From NCBI RefSeq assembly GCF_000832015.1, contig NZ_JXCJ01000001.1:2554252-2618251 (forward strand): a stretch of 64,000 nucleotides of DNA. The letters are read 5' to 3'. A program made the position numbers and the translations under genes. The DNA is from Gilvimarinus agarilyticus. Lineage in GTDB: Bacteria > Pseudomonadota > Gammaproteobacteria > Pseudomonadales > Cellvibrionaceae. Positions 8,411 through 19,220 of the stretch are shown one piece after another. The first letter of the stretch is position 1; the number at the start of each line of letters is the position of its first letter. The notes beneath the pieces were generated by a model, which saw nothing but the letters and a program-made list of their open reading frames with translations, searched no databases and was not told the DNA's origin.

Positions 8411-9115
8411 TTAACCCTCGGCCTCGTTGATGCCTGTGGTGGTATCTTGTGCAGGCTCCGGCAATACATCGGGTGCAGCATCACTGTTAGTCGCTTGCAA
8501 CAATTCGTCAATCACACTATCGGAGACGTAATTAATAATTAGCGGCCGAACTCGCAGCCATGGCTCGGCTTGTTCGTCATCGCTGTTGTAGTCGATGAGT
8601 CGCAACTGCTTTAAGCCCCGCAATAGGCGTCGCCGTTCGGACACGGGCTCGGGTAACTCGCGGCCCAGTAGGTTTTTTAAACTCAGTACCACCGACTCCA
8701 TGGGCACCAATACCGCGCCGCCGTCTTCGACTTGCCCTTCGCGCAAGGCTTTGTCGTATTCAATGCGCAGCACCAGAGCCAGTGCAATTTCGTGCTGGCT
8801 AAGCTTGCTGCGCATGCCTGTATAGGGAATGTCGTCGCTCTCAATACCGGGGAAGTCGGCCCCCGGCGGTAGCACCCTGACAAACTCATGGCGACTATCG
8901 TGTTGCAAGCGAATGCCCGTGAGGGCTAAATAGTCGTGCAGCGCGGGCTCGATACGCACAAACCGGTCGTACAGTTCTTGCTCCACCTGGCTCTCGCCGC
9001 GGCAGAGTACGCCGTAATCCAGTAGCCGTATCACCAATTCGCGCCAGTGATCAAAGCTTAGGTTGGCGTCAATGAGTGCGCTATTAAGCTCGTTGAGAAA
9101 CAGGTTATCGCTCAC
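8411..9115 (-). CDS. Condensin KITE-type subunit, DUF4194 (MksE/JetB-like)
   Basis: The 234-aa product matches the DUF4194 family. Family members are winged-helix KITE subunits that dimerise and bind the kleisin in MksBEF/Wadjet complexes. The middle block SKLSQHEIALALVLRIEYDKA followed by a VVLSLKNLL segment and a C-terminal LRLIDYNSDDE...RVRPLIINYVSD is the recognisable core. The C-terminal 25 residues are low-complexity and acidic. The start codon is GTG and overlaps the stop of the upstream gene as GTGA. The next gene starts two bases after this one ends. Start and function as part of the complex are well supported; subunit naming follows the family. Confidence 0.85.
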   Translation of the reverse strand: MSDNLFLNELNSALIDANLSFDHWRELVIRLLDYGVLCRGESQVEQELYDRFVRIEPALHDYLALTGIRLQHDSRHEFVRVLPPGADFPGIESDDIPYTGMRSKLSQHEIALALVLRIEYDKALREGQVEDGGAVLVPMESVVLSLKNLLGRELPEPVSERRRLLRGLKQLRLIDYNSDDEQAEPWLRVRPLIINYVSDSVIDELLQATNSDAAPDVLPEPAQDTTTGINEAEG

Positions 9116-10563
9116 GCGGACTCCGCTTTTTGGTGCAGTCTGATTTCAAAAATATCTCGCTCGATTAAATAATCGTCGTCTTGTTGCTCAAGGCGGCCAA
9201 GCTCCGAAACGCTAAAGTGATACTCGTGATTTAAATTATCGGCCGAAGCCACTTCAATAACATGACACAGTTTGAGTAGATCCTGGGCGTTGGCTACCGG
9301 CAAAAAACGCGAATTCACCACGCCGGATTCGGCGAGGGCGCGATGTACGTAATCGCGCAACTGCCCCCCCTGAAAGGCAAACGCCTGATCCAGCACCTGC
9401 TGAATATACAGCTCCTTGCGCGCTTGCTGGTCGACATTGGGGGCCGCCGCTACGCGGCTTAACACCACCTGGTTTGGGCGCCGTTGGCGCAGCTGGTTTT
9501 GCCCAGGATCTACATAGCGCAAGGTGCAGTTTTGCAACGCGGGTGCCAGTTTGCTGAGAGCCTGGCGCTGTAACTGAGGTTGGCCGCGCAACAGTTTACA
9601 GGTTTGTATGAGTTGATCTGACTGCCCGTTATTTAAATAACTAAGCTGGCGCATAATGGTTTCGGCGCGCCGGGTAAAGTTATTGAGCGCACCACGCAGT
9701 TGCGGCAACATGGTGTCGCATGCATCGCGCAAACGGCGCTCGATAACCTCTAGTAAGTAATAGAGTACCGAGCGCTTGGGGTTTTCGGCCACTAACTGCG
9801 GCAGTATTTGTCGCAGCTCGCGCTCGGCATCGGCTTTAAAGTCTTTGTTTTTACGTTTAATAGACACCATCAAACTGGCGATTGCATCGCGGTGTTTTTC
9901 GACGCTATCGGCCGACAGGCGAATGGCCAGGTCGGGCATAAAGCGTTTTTCCATAAAATCAAAAAACTGGTCGGAGGCGCGATTAATCAATTGCTGGCTT
10001 TCCATCTCTCGCACCAACTCACGCCGCTGATCGGCAAGCTCGGCGATAATGTCCGAGAAGTCGCTAATGATACGCTCGGAGTAATCGTACGCGTCCAGCA
10101 AATCGCTGTACTCACCACGATCGGCAAATGCCTGCAAACTATTACGAGTGTTACGGGTATTGCGATGGCGAGTATGCAGGCGCTGCTTGCCGATATCCAA
10201 CAACGGCTGAGTAAATAGTCGGCCGGTGCGGGTAAAGGCGTAATGGCTGGTTAAGGTGGCGCTATCGACCTGGCACTCTAACCAGCCAAACTCCAGCAGC
10301 CGGTTTAAAATAAATCCGGCTAGCTCACGCTGGTTTTTAAAGCGCCCTTCCCCTTCGCGCTCGTCATCGTCGAATACCACCGGGTTGCGGGCGATGGCCT
10401 CCATAAACACCGCGACGATGCCGTTGCGATCCAGCAGGCTTTGGTAGTCATGCAAGTCGGTGTACAGCTTTTGATACAGCAGCCGCAAACACTCGACGAC
10501 GACTTCACGATATTTACCCGTTAGTGGGTTAAAAAAGTGAGCCTGAGACTCATGAAAAAACAT
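9112..10563 (-). CDS. Condensin kleisin-type subunit, JetA/MksF-like
   Basis: The 483-aa protein starts MFFHESQAHFFNPLTGKYRE, the N-terminus typical of the JetA/MksF family in gammaproteobacteria. Its N-terminal third looks like a winged-helix region, followed by helical segments (residues about 150-330) that would contact the ATPase neck, and a C-terminal winged-helix-like domain ending IERDIFEIRLHQK. It is the first of three overlapping genes (kleisin, KITE, ATPase), the order of mksF-mksE-mksB operons. It begins 5 bases after the DUF3012 gene, which ties the condensin to the hemB transcription unit. No nuclease residues are visible. Kleisin assignment comes from gene order and family, not from a motif I can point to. 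Confidence 0.82.
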   Translation of the reverse strand: MFFHESQAHFFNPLTGKYREVVVECLRLLYQKLYTDLHDYQSLLDRNGIVAVFMEAIARNPVVFDDDEREGEGRFKNQRELAGFILNRLLEFGWLECQVDSATLTSHYAFTRTGRLFTQPLLDIGKQRLHTRHRNTRNTRNSLQAFADRGEYSDLLDAYDYSERIISDFSDIIAELADQRRELVREMESQQLINRASDQFFDFMEKRFMPDLAIRLSADSVEKHRDAIASLMVSIKRKNKDFKADAERELRQILPQLVAENPKRSVLYYLLEVIERRLRDACDTMLPQLRGALNNFTRRAETIMRQLSYLNNGQSDQLIQTCKLLRGQPQLQRQALSKLAPALQNCTLRYVDPGQNQLRQRRPNQVVLSRVAAAPNVDQQARKELYIQQVLDQAFAFQGGQLRDYVHRALAESGVVNSRFLPVANAQDLLKLCHVIEVASADNLNHEYHFSVSELGRLEQQDDDYLIERDIFEIRLHQKAESA

Positions 10564-10568
10564 AGCGC

Positions 10569-10877
10569 TTATTCGTACACGCAGCGTTGCGCAAATAAGC
10601 GCGAGTCCGCGTCATTCCACTGATCGTCCGGCTTTACCATCATTTGCTCACACCAAGGCTCCGAGCCCGGCTCGGCTGGTGTGCCGGGAACATCGCTTGC
10701 CGTCGGTACCTGATCTTTCGGCGCGACTTGGGGCACCACCACAAACGGATCGGCGGGCTCGGCTACACCGGCTTCAGGCGCGGGCGCCGGGGTAATGCTT
10801 AGCACGTATAACCCGACGGCAATGGTGATAACCCCGATTACGATCGAAACCAAAGAAATAATAAGGGATTTAGACAT
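10569..10877 (-). CDS. DUF3012-type single-pass membrane protein
   Basis: Starting at the ATG at 10877 the product is 102 aa. It has an N-terminal transmembrane helix (residues about 5-28, LIISLVSIVIGVITIAVGLYV), a Pro/Ala-rich linker and a C-terminal domain with PGSEPWCEQM and FAQRCVYE. The two cysteines and the WC motif match the small DUF3012 family, whose function is unknown. An in-frame GTG at 10886 could add three residues. The ATG overlaps the hemB stop (ATGTCTAA), suggesting translational coupling. The kleisin gene follows after 5 bases. Confidence 0.75.
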   Translation of the reverse strand: MSKSLIISLVSIVIGVITIAVGLYVLSITPAPAPEAGVAEPADPFVVVPQVAPKDQVPTASDVPGTPAEPGSEPWCEQMMVKPDDQWNDADSRLFAQRCVYE

Positions 10878-11850
10878 TGGGTTCACTTAGCCATGTGGCC
10901 AATTGTTCGGCGTAGTAGGTAATAATTAAGTCGGCCCCGGCCCGCTTAAACGAGAGCATGGTTTCCATGACGATGGCTTTTTCATCGATCACCCCGGCAC
11001 TGGCGCCGGCTTTAATCATGGCGTACTCACCACTGACGTGGTACACCGCCACGGGTCGCTCGCTGTGAGTGGCAATTTGATTAACCACATCGAGATACGC
11101 CAGGGCGGGTTTAACCATTAATATATCGGCGCCTTCGGCTTCATCCTGCAGTGATTCAGCTAGGGCCTCACGGGCATTGGCCGGATCCATCTGGTAAGTA
11201 TTACGAGTGCCTTTAAAGGTACTGTCCACCGCGTCGCGAAACGGCCCGTAAAAGGCCGAGGCAAACTTGGTCGAGTAGGACATTATCGGGATATGGGTAA
11301 ACCCCGCACCATCGAGTGCTTCACGTAGCGCGGCAATCATACCGTCTTGCATGCCAGACGGTGCAATCATATCGACCCCGGCGTGTGCACACACCAGCGC
11401 TTGGCGTTGTAAATTAACCAGTGTTGTGTCGTTCTCCACGTCGTCTTCGGCCACGACACCGCAGTGACCGTGATCGGTGTATTCGCAAAAACAGTTGTCA
11501 CTGATAACGGTAATCTCGGGCGCGGCGGCTTTGGCCGTTTTTATCATACGCGCCAATAGGCCGTCGTCGGCAAAGGTGTCACTGCCCACGGCATCTTTGT
11601 GCTGCGATACGCCAAACAGTAACACGGCAGGGATATCGGCTGCAGCGGCGCGCTGAACCACGCCTGCCAGCTGCGCCTCGGGGTAACGCACAACACCCGG
11701 CATGCTGTCGATGGCGACGGGTTCGGTAATACCCTCTTCGACAAAGACGGGCAAAATTAGGTCGGCGCAGCTTAGTTGCGTCTCGCGCACCATACGGCGC
11801 AGAGCGTTGGTGCGACGCATGCGACGAAAACGAAATTGTGGTGTTTGCAT
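10870..11850 (-). CDS. hemB: Delta-aminolevulinic acid dehydratase (porphobilinogen synthase)
   Basis: HemB condenses two 5-aminolevulinate molecules into porphobilinogen, the second common step of tetrapyrrole synthesis, in the cytosol. The product (326 aa from the ATG at 11850, the usual family length) has the metal-binding stretch VISDNCFCEYTDHGHCG, the catalytic lysines in IPIMSYSTKFASAFYGPFRDA and ADILMVKPALAYLDV, and the C-terminal YHVSGEYAMIKAG. An upstream in-frame start would overlap the preceding gene and add residues absent from the family, so I chose MQTPQFRFRR. The Cys-rich metal site places it among Zn-type enzymes. Haem supply fits the cytochrome c maturation genes nearby, though those are a separate unit. 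Confidence 0.97.
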   Translation of the reverse strand: MQTPQFRFRRMRRTNALRRMVRETQLSCADLILPVFVEEGITEPVAIDSMPGVVRYPEAQLAGVVQRAAAADIPAVLLFGVSQHKDAVGSDTFADDGLLARMIKTAKAAAPEITVISDNCFCEYTDHGHCGVVAEDDVENDTTLVNLQRQALVCAHAGVDMIAPSGMQDGMIAALREALDGAGFTHIPIMSYSTKFASAFYGPFRDAVDSTFKGTRNTYQMDPANAREALAESLQDEAEGADILMVKPALAYLDVVNQIATHSERPVAVYHVSGEYAMIKAGASAGVIDEKAIVMETMLSFKRAGADLIITYYAEQLATWLSEPNV

Positions 11851-11873
11851 AAAGTCTCTGCCAGTGCTGATGG

Positions 11874-12299
11874 TTAAATCCCCAGGGAGCTTTCGTGGCT
11901 CCACTGGCATTGTATGTACATATCACCCGAGCCGGGCGTGTGATAGTTGCGGCTGCTCTCCCAGGTAAACGTGTGAGTACCGCACAGCTCGGTTTCTAAA
12001 TGTACTGTGGCTGACACCCAGTACATTTTGCCCAGTAGCGTCTCAAACTGTTCGATCCACTGGTTCCACTCGTACTCCACCGCCTGGTAGGAGGCGCCAA
12101 AGTGCATCACCTCGGTTTGGTAGTTGCGGGTTAACGCATCCAACGCCGGAATCGCAAACATCTCCTGGCACAAAAATGGCCAGTTGTCGGCGCGCGGCAA
12201 GCTTAGCATCGCCTCGCGGTTAGTGCGTATGCGCTCGCTATAGCCAACACCCTGAATGCTATCTTTGATGCAGCCGTAGACGATCGATTCTTGATCCAT
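11874..12299 (-). CDS. Conserved hypothetical protein, 141 aa
   Basis: The chosen start at 12299 (MDQESIVYGC) has a TAGGG-like site just upstream. A GTG 12 bases earlier is the alternative. The product is soluble, rich in aromatics and acidic residues, and has motifs such as ALDALTRNYQTEVMHFGASY and a beta-rich tail (WVSATVHLETELCGTHTFTW, then GSGDMYIQCQWSHESSLGI). I do not recognise a family. It ends 23 bases before hemB on the same strand and probably opens the hemB-condensin unit. Confidence 0.65.
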   Translation of the reverse strand: MDQESIVYGCIKDSIQGVGYSERIRTNREAMLSLPRADNWPFLCQEMFAIPALDALTRNYQTEVMHFGASYQAVEYEWNQWIEQFETLLGKMYWVSATVHLETELCGTHTFTWESSRNYHTPGSGDMYIQCQWSHESSLGI

Positions 12300-12351
12300 A
12301 ACCCTACCCACGGTTGTACTCTCGGTGGCCGATAAGCATGACCTTTAACGC

Positions 12352-14397
<2,046 letters not shown>

Positions 14398-14440
14398 TTA
14401 CTCTACCTAATAAAACGGTTGCCGAAGGTGGCTCTCGGAT

Positions 14441-15394
14441 TTAGCTTGTCGCGCGTGACAGACGTTTACGCTCGTATTCAGCGATACGCTGACGACAGTG
14501 CTCCATGGTTTGGCGGGTCATTACGCTGCGGTTTTCATCTTTGAGCTCGCCGCCTAAGTTGTCGGCCAGTGCCTGCGCAACGTCACGCATAATATCAAAC
14601 GATTTTAAGCTGTCCGGACGCATGGGTAACGTCATAAATAAGCTCACACCGGGGGTGTGAAAGCTGGCCATATTCTCAAGGTCAAATACACCGGGTTTTA
14701 CCATATTGGCCAAACTAAAGAGGACCGGGCCCTCGCCGGTTTCGTGAGCGTGGCGATGAAAAATATTCATGTCGCCAAAGCGCATGCCGCATTGCAGTAA
14801 CACATCCAGTAGCGCATTACCCGAGAACTGATGCCCTTCGGGCGCCATCACATTAATAATGACGACTTCATCGGGCTGCTCGGGGGCAGCTTCAGGCTCG
14901 TCACGGCCGCTAAAGCTTGGCTCTTGATAGCCACTTTGTTGGGCGGGATCTTCGGGCTCATCAATGGCGCTAAAGCTTGGCTCAACACGGTCCTCGATAC
15001 CGCTGTCAAAATCATCGTCGCCTGTGTGCGGCTCAGCGGCTTGAGCTTGTGCGGCCGTTTCGGGTGCGGCGTTTTGTTCGACGGATTCCATCAACATAGG
15101 GACAGATTCATCGAGGTTTAGAGTAACCTGTTGCGGGATGCGACTTTTATTGGTCGCGGCCGGCGTGTGCTCGTCTGCGCCCGGCTCGTCACCGCGGGTA
15201 CCAACGACTCTTGCTCCACCATTGGGCAGTTCGCTGGTAAAGGGCTCATCAAAGGGCTCGCCGCTACTTTCAAAGCGCTTAGCACGCTTTGAAACACGAA
15301 TGGCATCTCGACGTGAGGCACGCATGCGGCGCCAGCCATCAAGCAAGATACCAACGATCAATAACACAACAATTATCGTTAACCAAGTTTCCAT
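14441..15394 (-). CDS. zipA: Cell division protein ZipA
   Basis: ZipA tethers FtsZ to the inner membrane at the division site. The 317-aa protein begins with a single transmembrane helix (residues 4-19, WLTIIVVLLIVGILLDGW), a basic juxtamembrane patch (RRMRASRRDAIRVSKRAKRF), a long variable Pro/Glu-rich linker (about 45-175, with a duplicated EPSFSxxDEPE motif), then the FtsZ-binding domain (VIINVMAPEGHQFSGNALLD to the end). The duplicated linker motif lies at about residues 140-165. Position between smc and ligA confirms the call. Confidence 0.95.
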   Translation of the reverse strand: METWLTIIVVLLIVGILLDGWRRMRASRRDAIRVSKRAKRFESSGEPFDEPFTSELPNGGARVVGTRGDEPGADEHTPAATNKSRIPQQVTLNLDESVPMLMESVEQNAAPETAAQAQAAEPHTGDDDFDSGIEDRVEPSFSAIDEPEDPAQQSGYQEPSFSGRDEPEAAPEQPDEVVIINVMAPEGHQFSGNALLDVLLQCGMRFGDMNIFHRHAHETGEGPVLFSLANMVKPGVFDLENMASFHTPGVSLFMTLPMRPDSLKSFDIMRDVAQALADNLGGELKDENRSVMTRQTMEHCRQRIAEYERKRLSRATS

Positions 15395-15442
15395 ATTGCT
15401 ATATCCACTTTAATTCTTGACGCAGAGCAAGTGCTCCGACGT

Positions 15443-18400
15443 TTAAATGGCGGCGAGCTCGGCCGCTTCATCCACATCGACGGTAACCAGGCGTGATACG
15501 CCGGGCTCGTGCATCGTGACACCAAGCAACTGATGGGCCATTTCCATGGCGATCTTGTTGTGGGTGATGTAGATAAATTGGACCTGCTCTGACATTTCTT
15601 CAACCATACGCGCATAACGGCCAACATTGGCATCATCCAGCGGCGCATCAACCTCATCCAACATACAAAACGGGGCCGGATTCAGACGGAAAATCGAAAA
15701 CACCAAGGCAATCGCCGTAAGCGCTTTTTCACCACCACTGAGCAGGTGAATGGTGCTGTTACGCTTGCCCGGTGGGCGGGCCATAATCGCAATACCGGTA
15801 TCGAGCATGTCCTCACCGGTTAGTTCAAGGTAAGCGTGACCACCGCCAAACACTTTGGGGAATAGCTCCTGCAACCCACCGTTAACCTGGTCGAAGGTTT
15901 CTTTAAAGCGGGTGCGCGTTTCGCGATCGATTTTTTTGATGGCGTTTTCGAGCGTTTCGAGTGCTTCCATCAAATCTTCGTTTTGCGCGTCCAGGTAATT
16001 CTTTCGCTCTGATTCGGTTTTGTATTCATCAATAGCGGCCAGGTTAATGGCGCCCAAACGGCTGATACGATTGGCCAGTTGCTCCAGCTCCGCCTCAAGC
16101 GGTGCCCGCTCAGCGTCGTCTTCGAGGTTGTCCAGCAACGTCTGTAAATCAAAACTGTCTTCTGCCAGTTGTTCAGCTAAGCCTTTACGCTGTACCTCAA
16201 AGGTTTGTGCCGCCAAACGCTCTTGTTCGAGGTGGCCGCGTACGGCTTGAACTTCCTGGTCGGCTTTATTGCGCGATTGCTCGGCTTCGCGCAAGTCATG
16301 CTCTACCGCCTCCAGTGTGCGACGCGACTCGGTGAGCTCTTGTTCAACATTAACGCGCTTGGCCAGTGCCGACTCGAGCTCCATTTTGTTTTCTTCCGCT
16401 GGATCGCGGTTTTCGCTCATGGATTCGGCCAGTTGCTCGCGGCGCTCGTTAAGCGTCTCGGCCTGTTCGTGCAAGCGTGCAATACTGAGTTTAATGCTGT
16501 CGATTTGCGTGTTTAGCGACGCGGCGCGCATTTGCAATTCGTGCGCTTTGTCTTTGTCGTGCCGGGCTTTTTGCCGGGCGCCGTCAAGTGTGGCACGGAT
16601 TTGATCTCGACGAGCTAACAGCCCTTCGCGCTCGTCGGTGTCCTGCTCCATGGCACCAATGGCATCGCTTAAAATAACCCGGGCTTCGGCCAGTTGCTCG
16701 GCCTCTTGCTCCATTTGCTCGCGGGCTTCACGCACTTCAGCCTCAAGCCGGCTTTTGCGCATACCAAGCTGCTCGAGCTGAACCTGTTTGGCACTTATGC
16801 TAGAGCGCAGTTCACTGTGGCGCGCGTTGTGGCTATCGAGCTCACGGCGTACATTTTCGCGCTCGCTCTCGATACTTTTTAATTGTTCGCGGTTTTCACT
16901 GGAGTCGGCGGCCAGTTTCTCGACCGCCGCTTCGGCGTCGAGTATCGCGGCGTCGAGCTCTTCAATTTCTTGACGACGGGCAATAACACCGGCGCTGGCG
17001 TCTGTGTCGCGGGCGACTTTAATCCAATGAGCGCTGAGCCATACGCCATCGCGGGTAACCACAGACTCGCCGGCACTGAGGTTGTCACGCATGGCGAGTG
17101 CAGCCGATAAATCTTCGGCGACAAAAATACCGCTTAGCAGCCCGGCCACATCCCAGCTGGCCGAGACATGGCTGGCCAGCGTGCTCTGGTTGCCGGAAGC
17201 GGCGTTGGTACTGGCTTTGCGATCGAGCAATACCAGCTCGCCTTGGGCCAGCTCGGCAATAAACTCAGCGGTTGCGTCCATGCCATCAACACACACAGCT
17301 TGCAGGGTGTTGCCCAGCACAGTTTCCAGAGCTTTATCCCAACCGTCTGAAACGTTAACGTCTTCAGCCAGACGCGGCGCATCCGCGAGCCCACGAGCTT
17401 CTAGCCAACCGGTAACAGCCTTATTTTTTTCGCCCAGTGCGGCCTGCTGTAAAGCATCGAGTGAGGCGTGACGCCCGCGCATACTCTGGAGTTGGCTGCG
17501 TTTGCTGTCGAGCTCTTCACTGTAGCGCTGGCCATCGCTGCGCAATTGCTCTAGCTGGTCGGCGTAACTCTCAACCCGCTCGCGCTGCTCATCCATTAAC
17601 ATTTCAAGCTCGGCCAATTGCTCTCGCAGTTGCTCGATCTCGGTGTCATCGATGCTGTTGTCGCCCAGGCCGCGTTTTTCTTCGTTGAGCTTTTCTACCC
17701 GGCTAAGCAGGCGCTGTTGCACTTGTTCCAGGTGTTGAATACGGGATTGCTGCACCTCGGCGCGCTGGCGTGGCTCGGCGGCGCGCAGGTTAAAATCGTC
17801 CCACTCACCCTGCCAGGTTTGCATGTGCTCTTCAGCTTCGGCCAGCAAGTCGCCGGACGACTCTTCGGCGGCCTGTACCAGTTCGAGCTCGGGCTCGATC
17901 TCCAGCAGCTCTTCTTGCCATTGCTCGGCTTTTTCGGTGTCGACCTGCAGGCGATCTTGCGCTTCGCGATTTTCGCGGTCGGTGCGCTCGATATCGGCCT
18001 GTAATTGCCGGTTGCGCTCTTCGGCGTGCTTAATGCTTTGCTCAATGCGAGCGATATCGGCGCCAATGGCGTAAAAACGGCCCTGAACTTCGTTAAATTT
18101 ATCGCTGAGCTCGGCGTGCTGGGTACGGCATTTTTCAATGGTGGTGTCTTTGTTAACCTGTTCGGTCACAAACGACTCCATGCGCAACTCAAGCTCGCGA
18201 ATCGCCTGTTGCTTACCACTGGCTTGCTGATCGAGCTCACGATACTTAATTGCTTGTACCTGAGCCTTAAGCTGGCGCTCTTGCTTTTTAAACTCGGTGT
18301 ATTTTTCCGCCGCTTGCGCTTGCCGCTCTAAGCGAGAGAGCTGGCGCTCGAGCTCATCGCGGATATCGGTTAAGCGCTCAAGGTTCTCATGGGTGCGGCG

Positions 18401-18952
18401 CATGCGGTTTTCGGTGTCGCGGCGGCGCTCTTTGTATTTAGAGATACCCGCGGCTTCTTCGATATAGACACGCAGCTCTTCTGGCTTGGCCTCAATCAGG
18501 CGGGAGATCATGCCCTGCTCGATAATAGCGTAACTGCGGGGCCCAAGGCCGGTACCCAGGAAGATATCGGTAATATCCCGGCGGCGACATTTTGCGCCAT
18601 TTAGATAGTAGTTGTTTTGCCCGTCACGGCTGACTTTACGCTTGATTGAGATTTCGGTGAACGCGGCGTACTCCCCCATTAGGGTGCCATCGCTGTTATC
18701 AAACACTAACTCGATAGAAGCCTGGCCCACTGGCTTGCGCCCACCAGAACCGTTAAAAATAACATCCGTCATGGACTCGCCACGCAGATTTTTGGCGGAC
18801 GACTCCCCCATTACCCAGCGTACAGCATCGATAATGTTAGATTTACCGCAACCATTAGGGCCGACTACGGCCCCGAGGTTACTGGGGAAGTTGACGGTTG
18901 TCGGGTCGACGAAGGACTTAAATCCCGCCAATTTAATACATTTTAACCGCAT
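15443..18952 (-). CDS. smc: Chromosome segregation ATPase Smc
   Basis: Canonical bacterial Smc, 1169 aa. Walker A is GPNGCGKSN at residues 31-39, followed by paired coiled-coil arms, a hinge around residues 500-660, and a C-terminal head with signature LLSGGEKALTAIAL and Walker B FCMLDEVDAPLDDANV. The start at 18952 has an AAGGA site. With ScpA/ScpB (not in this window) it forms the main condensin. It leads the smc-zipA-ligA block. About 8 kb away on the same strand lies a second condensin ATPase (4797-8408), so this genome has both the SMC and the Mks/Jet-type machines. Confidence 0.97.
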   Translation of the reverse strand: MRLKCIKLAGFKSFVDPTTVNFPSNLGAVVGPNGCGKSNIIDAVRWVMGESSAKNLRGESMTDVIFNGSGGRKPVGQASIELVFDNSDGTLMGEYAAFTEISIKRKVSRDGQNNYYLNGAKCRRRDITDIFLGTGLGPRSYAIIEQGMISRLIEAKPEELRVYIEEAAGISKYKERRRDTENRMRRTHENLERLTDIRDELERQLSRLERQAQAAEKYTEFKKQERQLKAQVQAIKYRELDQQASGKQQAIRELELRMESFVTEQVNKDTTIEKCRTQHAELSDKFNEVQGRFYAIGADIARIEQSIKHAEERNRQLQADIERTDRENREAQDRLQVDTEKAEQWQEELLEIEPELELVQAAEESSGDLLAEAEEHMQTWQGEWDDFNLRAAEPRQRAEVQQSRIQHLEQVQQRLLSRVEKLNEEKRGLGDNSIDDTEIEQLREQLAELEMLMDEQRERVESYADQLEQLRSDGQRYSEELDSKRSQLQSMRGRHASLDALQQAALGEKNKAVTGWLEARGLADAPRLAEDVNVSDGWDKALETVLGNTLQAVCVDGMDATAEFIAELAQGELVLLDRKASTNAASGNQSTLASHVSASWDVAGLLSGIFVAEDLSAALAMRDNLSAGESVVTRDGVWLSAHWIKVARDTDASAGVIARRQEIEELDAAILDAEAAVEKLAADSSENREQLKSIESERENVRRELDSHNARHSELRSSISAKQVQLEQLGMRKSRLEAEVREAREQMEQEAEQLAEARVILSDAIGAMEQDTDEREGLLARRDQIRATLDGARQKARHDKDKAHELQMRAASLNTQIDSIKLSIARLHEQAETLNERREQLAESMSENRDPAEENKMELESALAKRVNVEQELTESRRTLEAVEHDLREAEQSRNKADQEVQAVRGHLEQERLAAQTFEVQRKGLAEQLAEDSFDLQTLLDNLEDDAERAPLEAELEQLANRISRLGAINLAAIDEYKTESERKNYLDAQNEDLMEALETLENAIKKIDRETRTRFKETFDQVNGGLQELFPKVFGGGHAYLELTGEDMLDTGIAIMARPPGKRNSTIHLLSGGEKALTAIALVFSIFRLNPAPFCMLDEVDAPLDDANVGRYARMVEEMSEQVQFIYITHNKIAMEMAHQLLGVTMHEPGVSRLVTVDVDEAAELAAI

Positions 18953-19220
18953 AGGTCCTTGTCACTCGTTATCTTCGCCCAGGGCGAGTATTGGAAGCTT
19001 TGCGACATTCAGTGCGAGAGCAGACCCGTCCACTGGCGCTCAAACCCCGCAGCGAGCCAAATTTTAACGGAGAATTCTACACATTTGCCCAAACCTTTAC
19101 ACCTTTCACGCCAGCAAAACAGCAATCTTTTTGGCCCGTTAGGCAGCATTTAATCTATTGCATTAGCAGGCTGTACAATCTTTGCGCATGTGGCGCAAAT
19201 TTCACCCTTACCCCTCCCGC

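Noticed and set aside
9808-10218. 136-codon frame opposite the kleisin gene
   Set aside because: It is antisense to a well-supported coding region with matching codon periodicity.
4797-10563. Full Wadjet anti-plasmid system
   Set aside because: The nuclease JetD is not present in the window, so I call only the condensin part.
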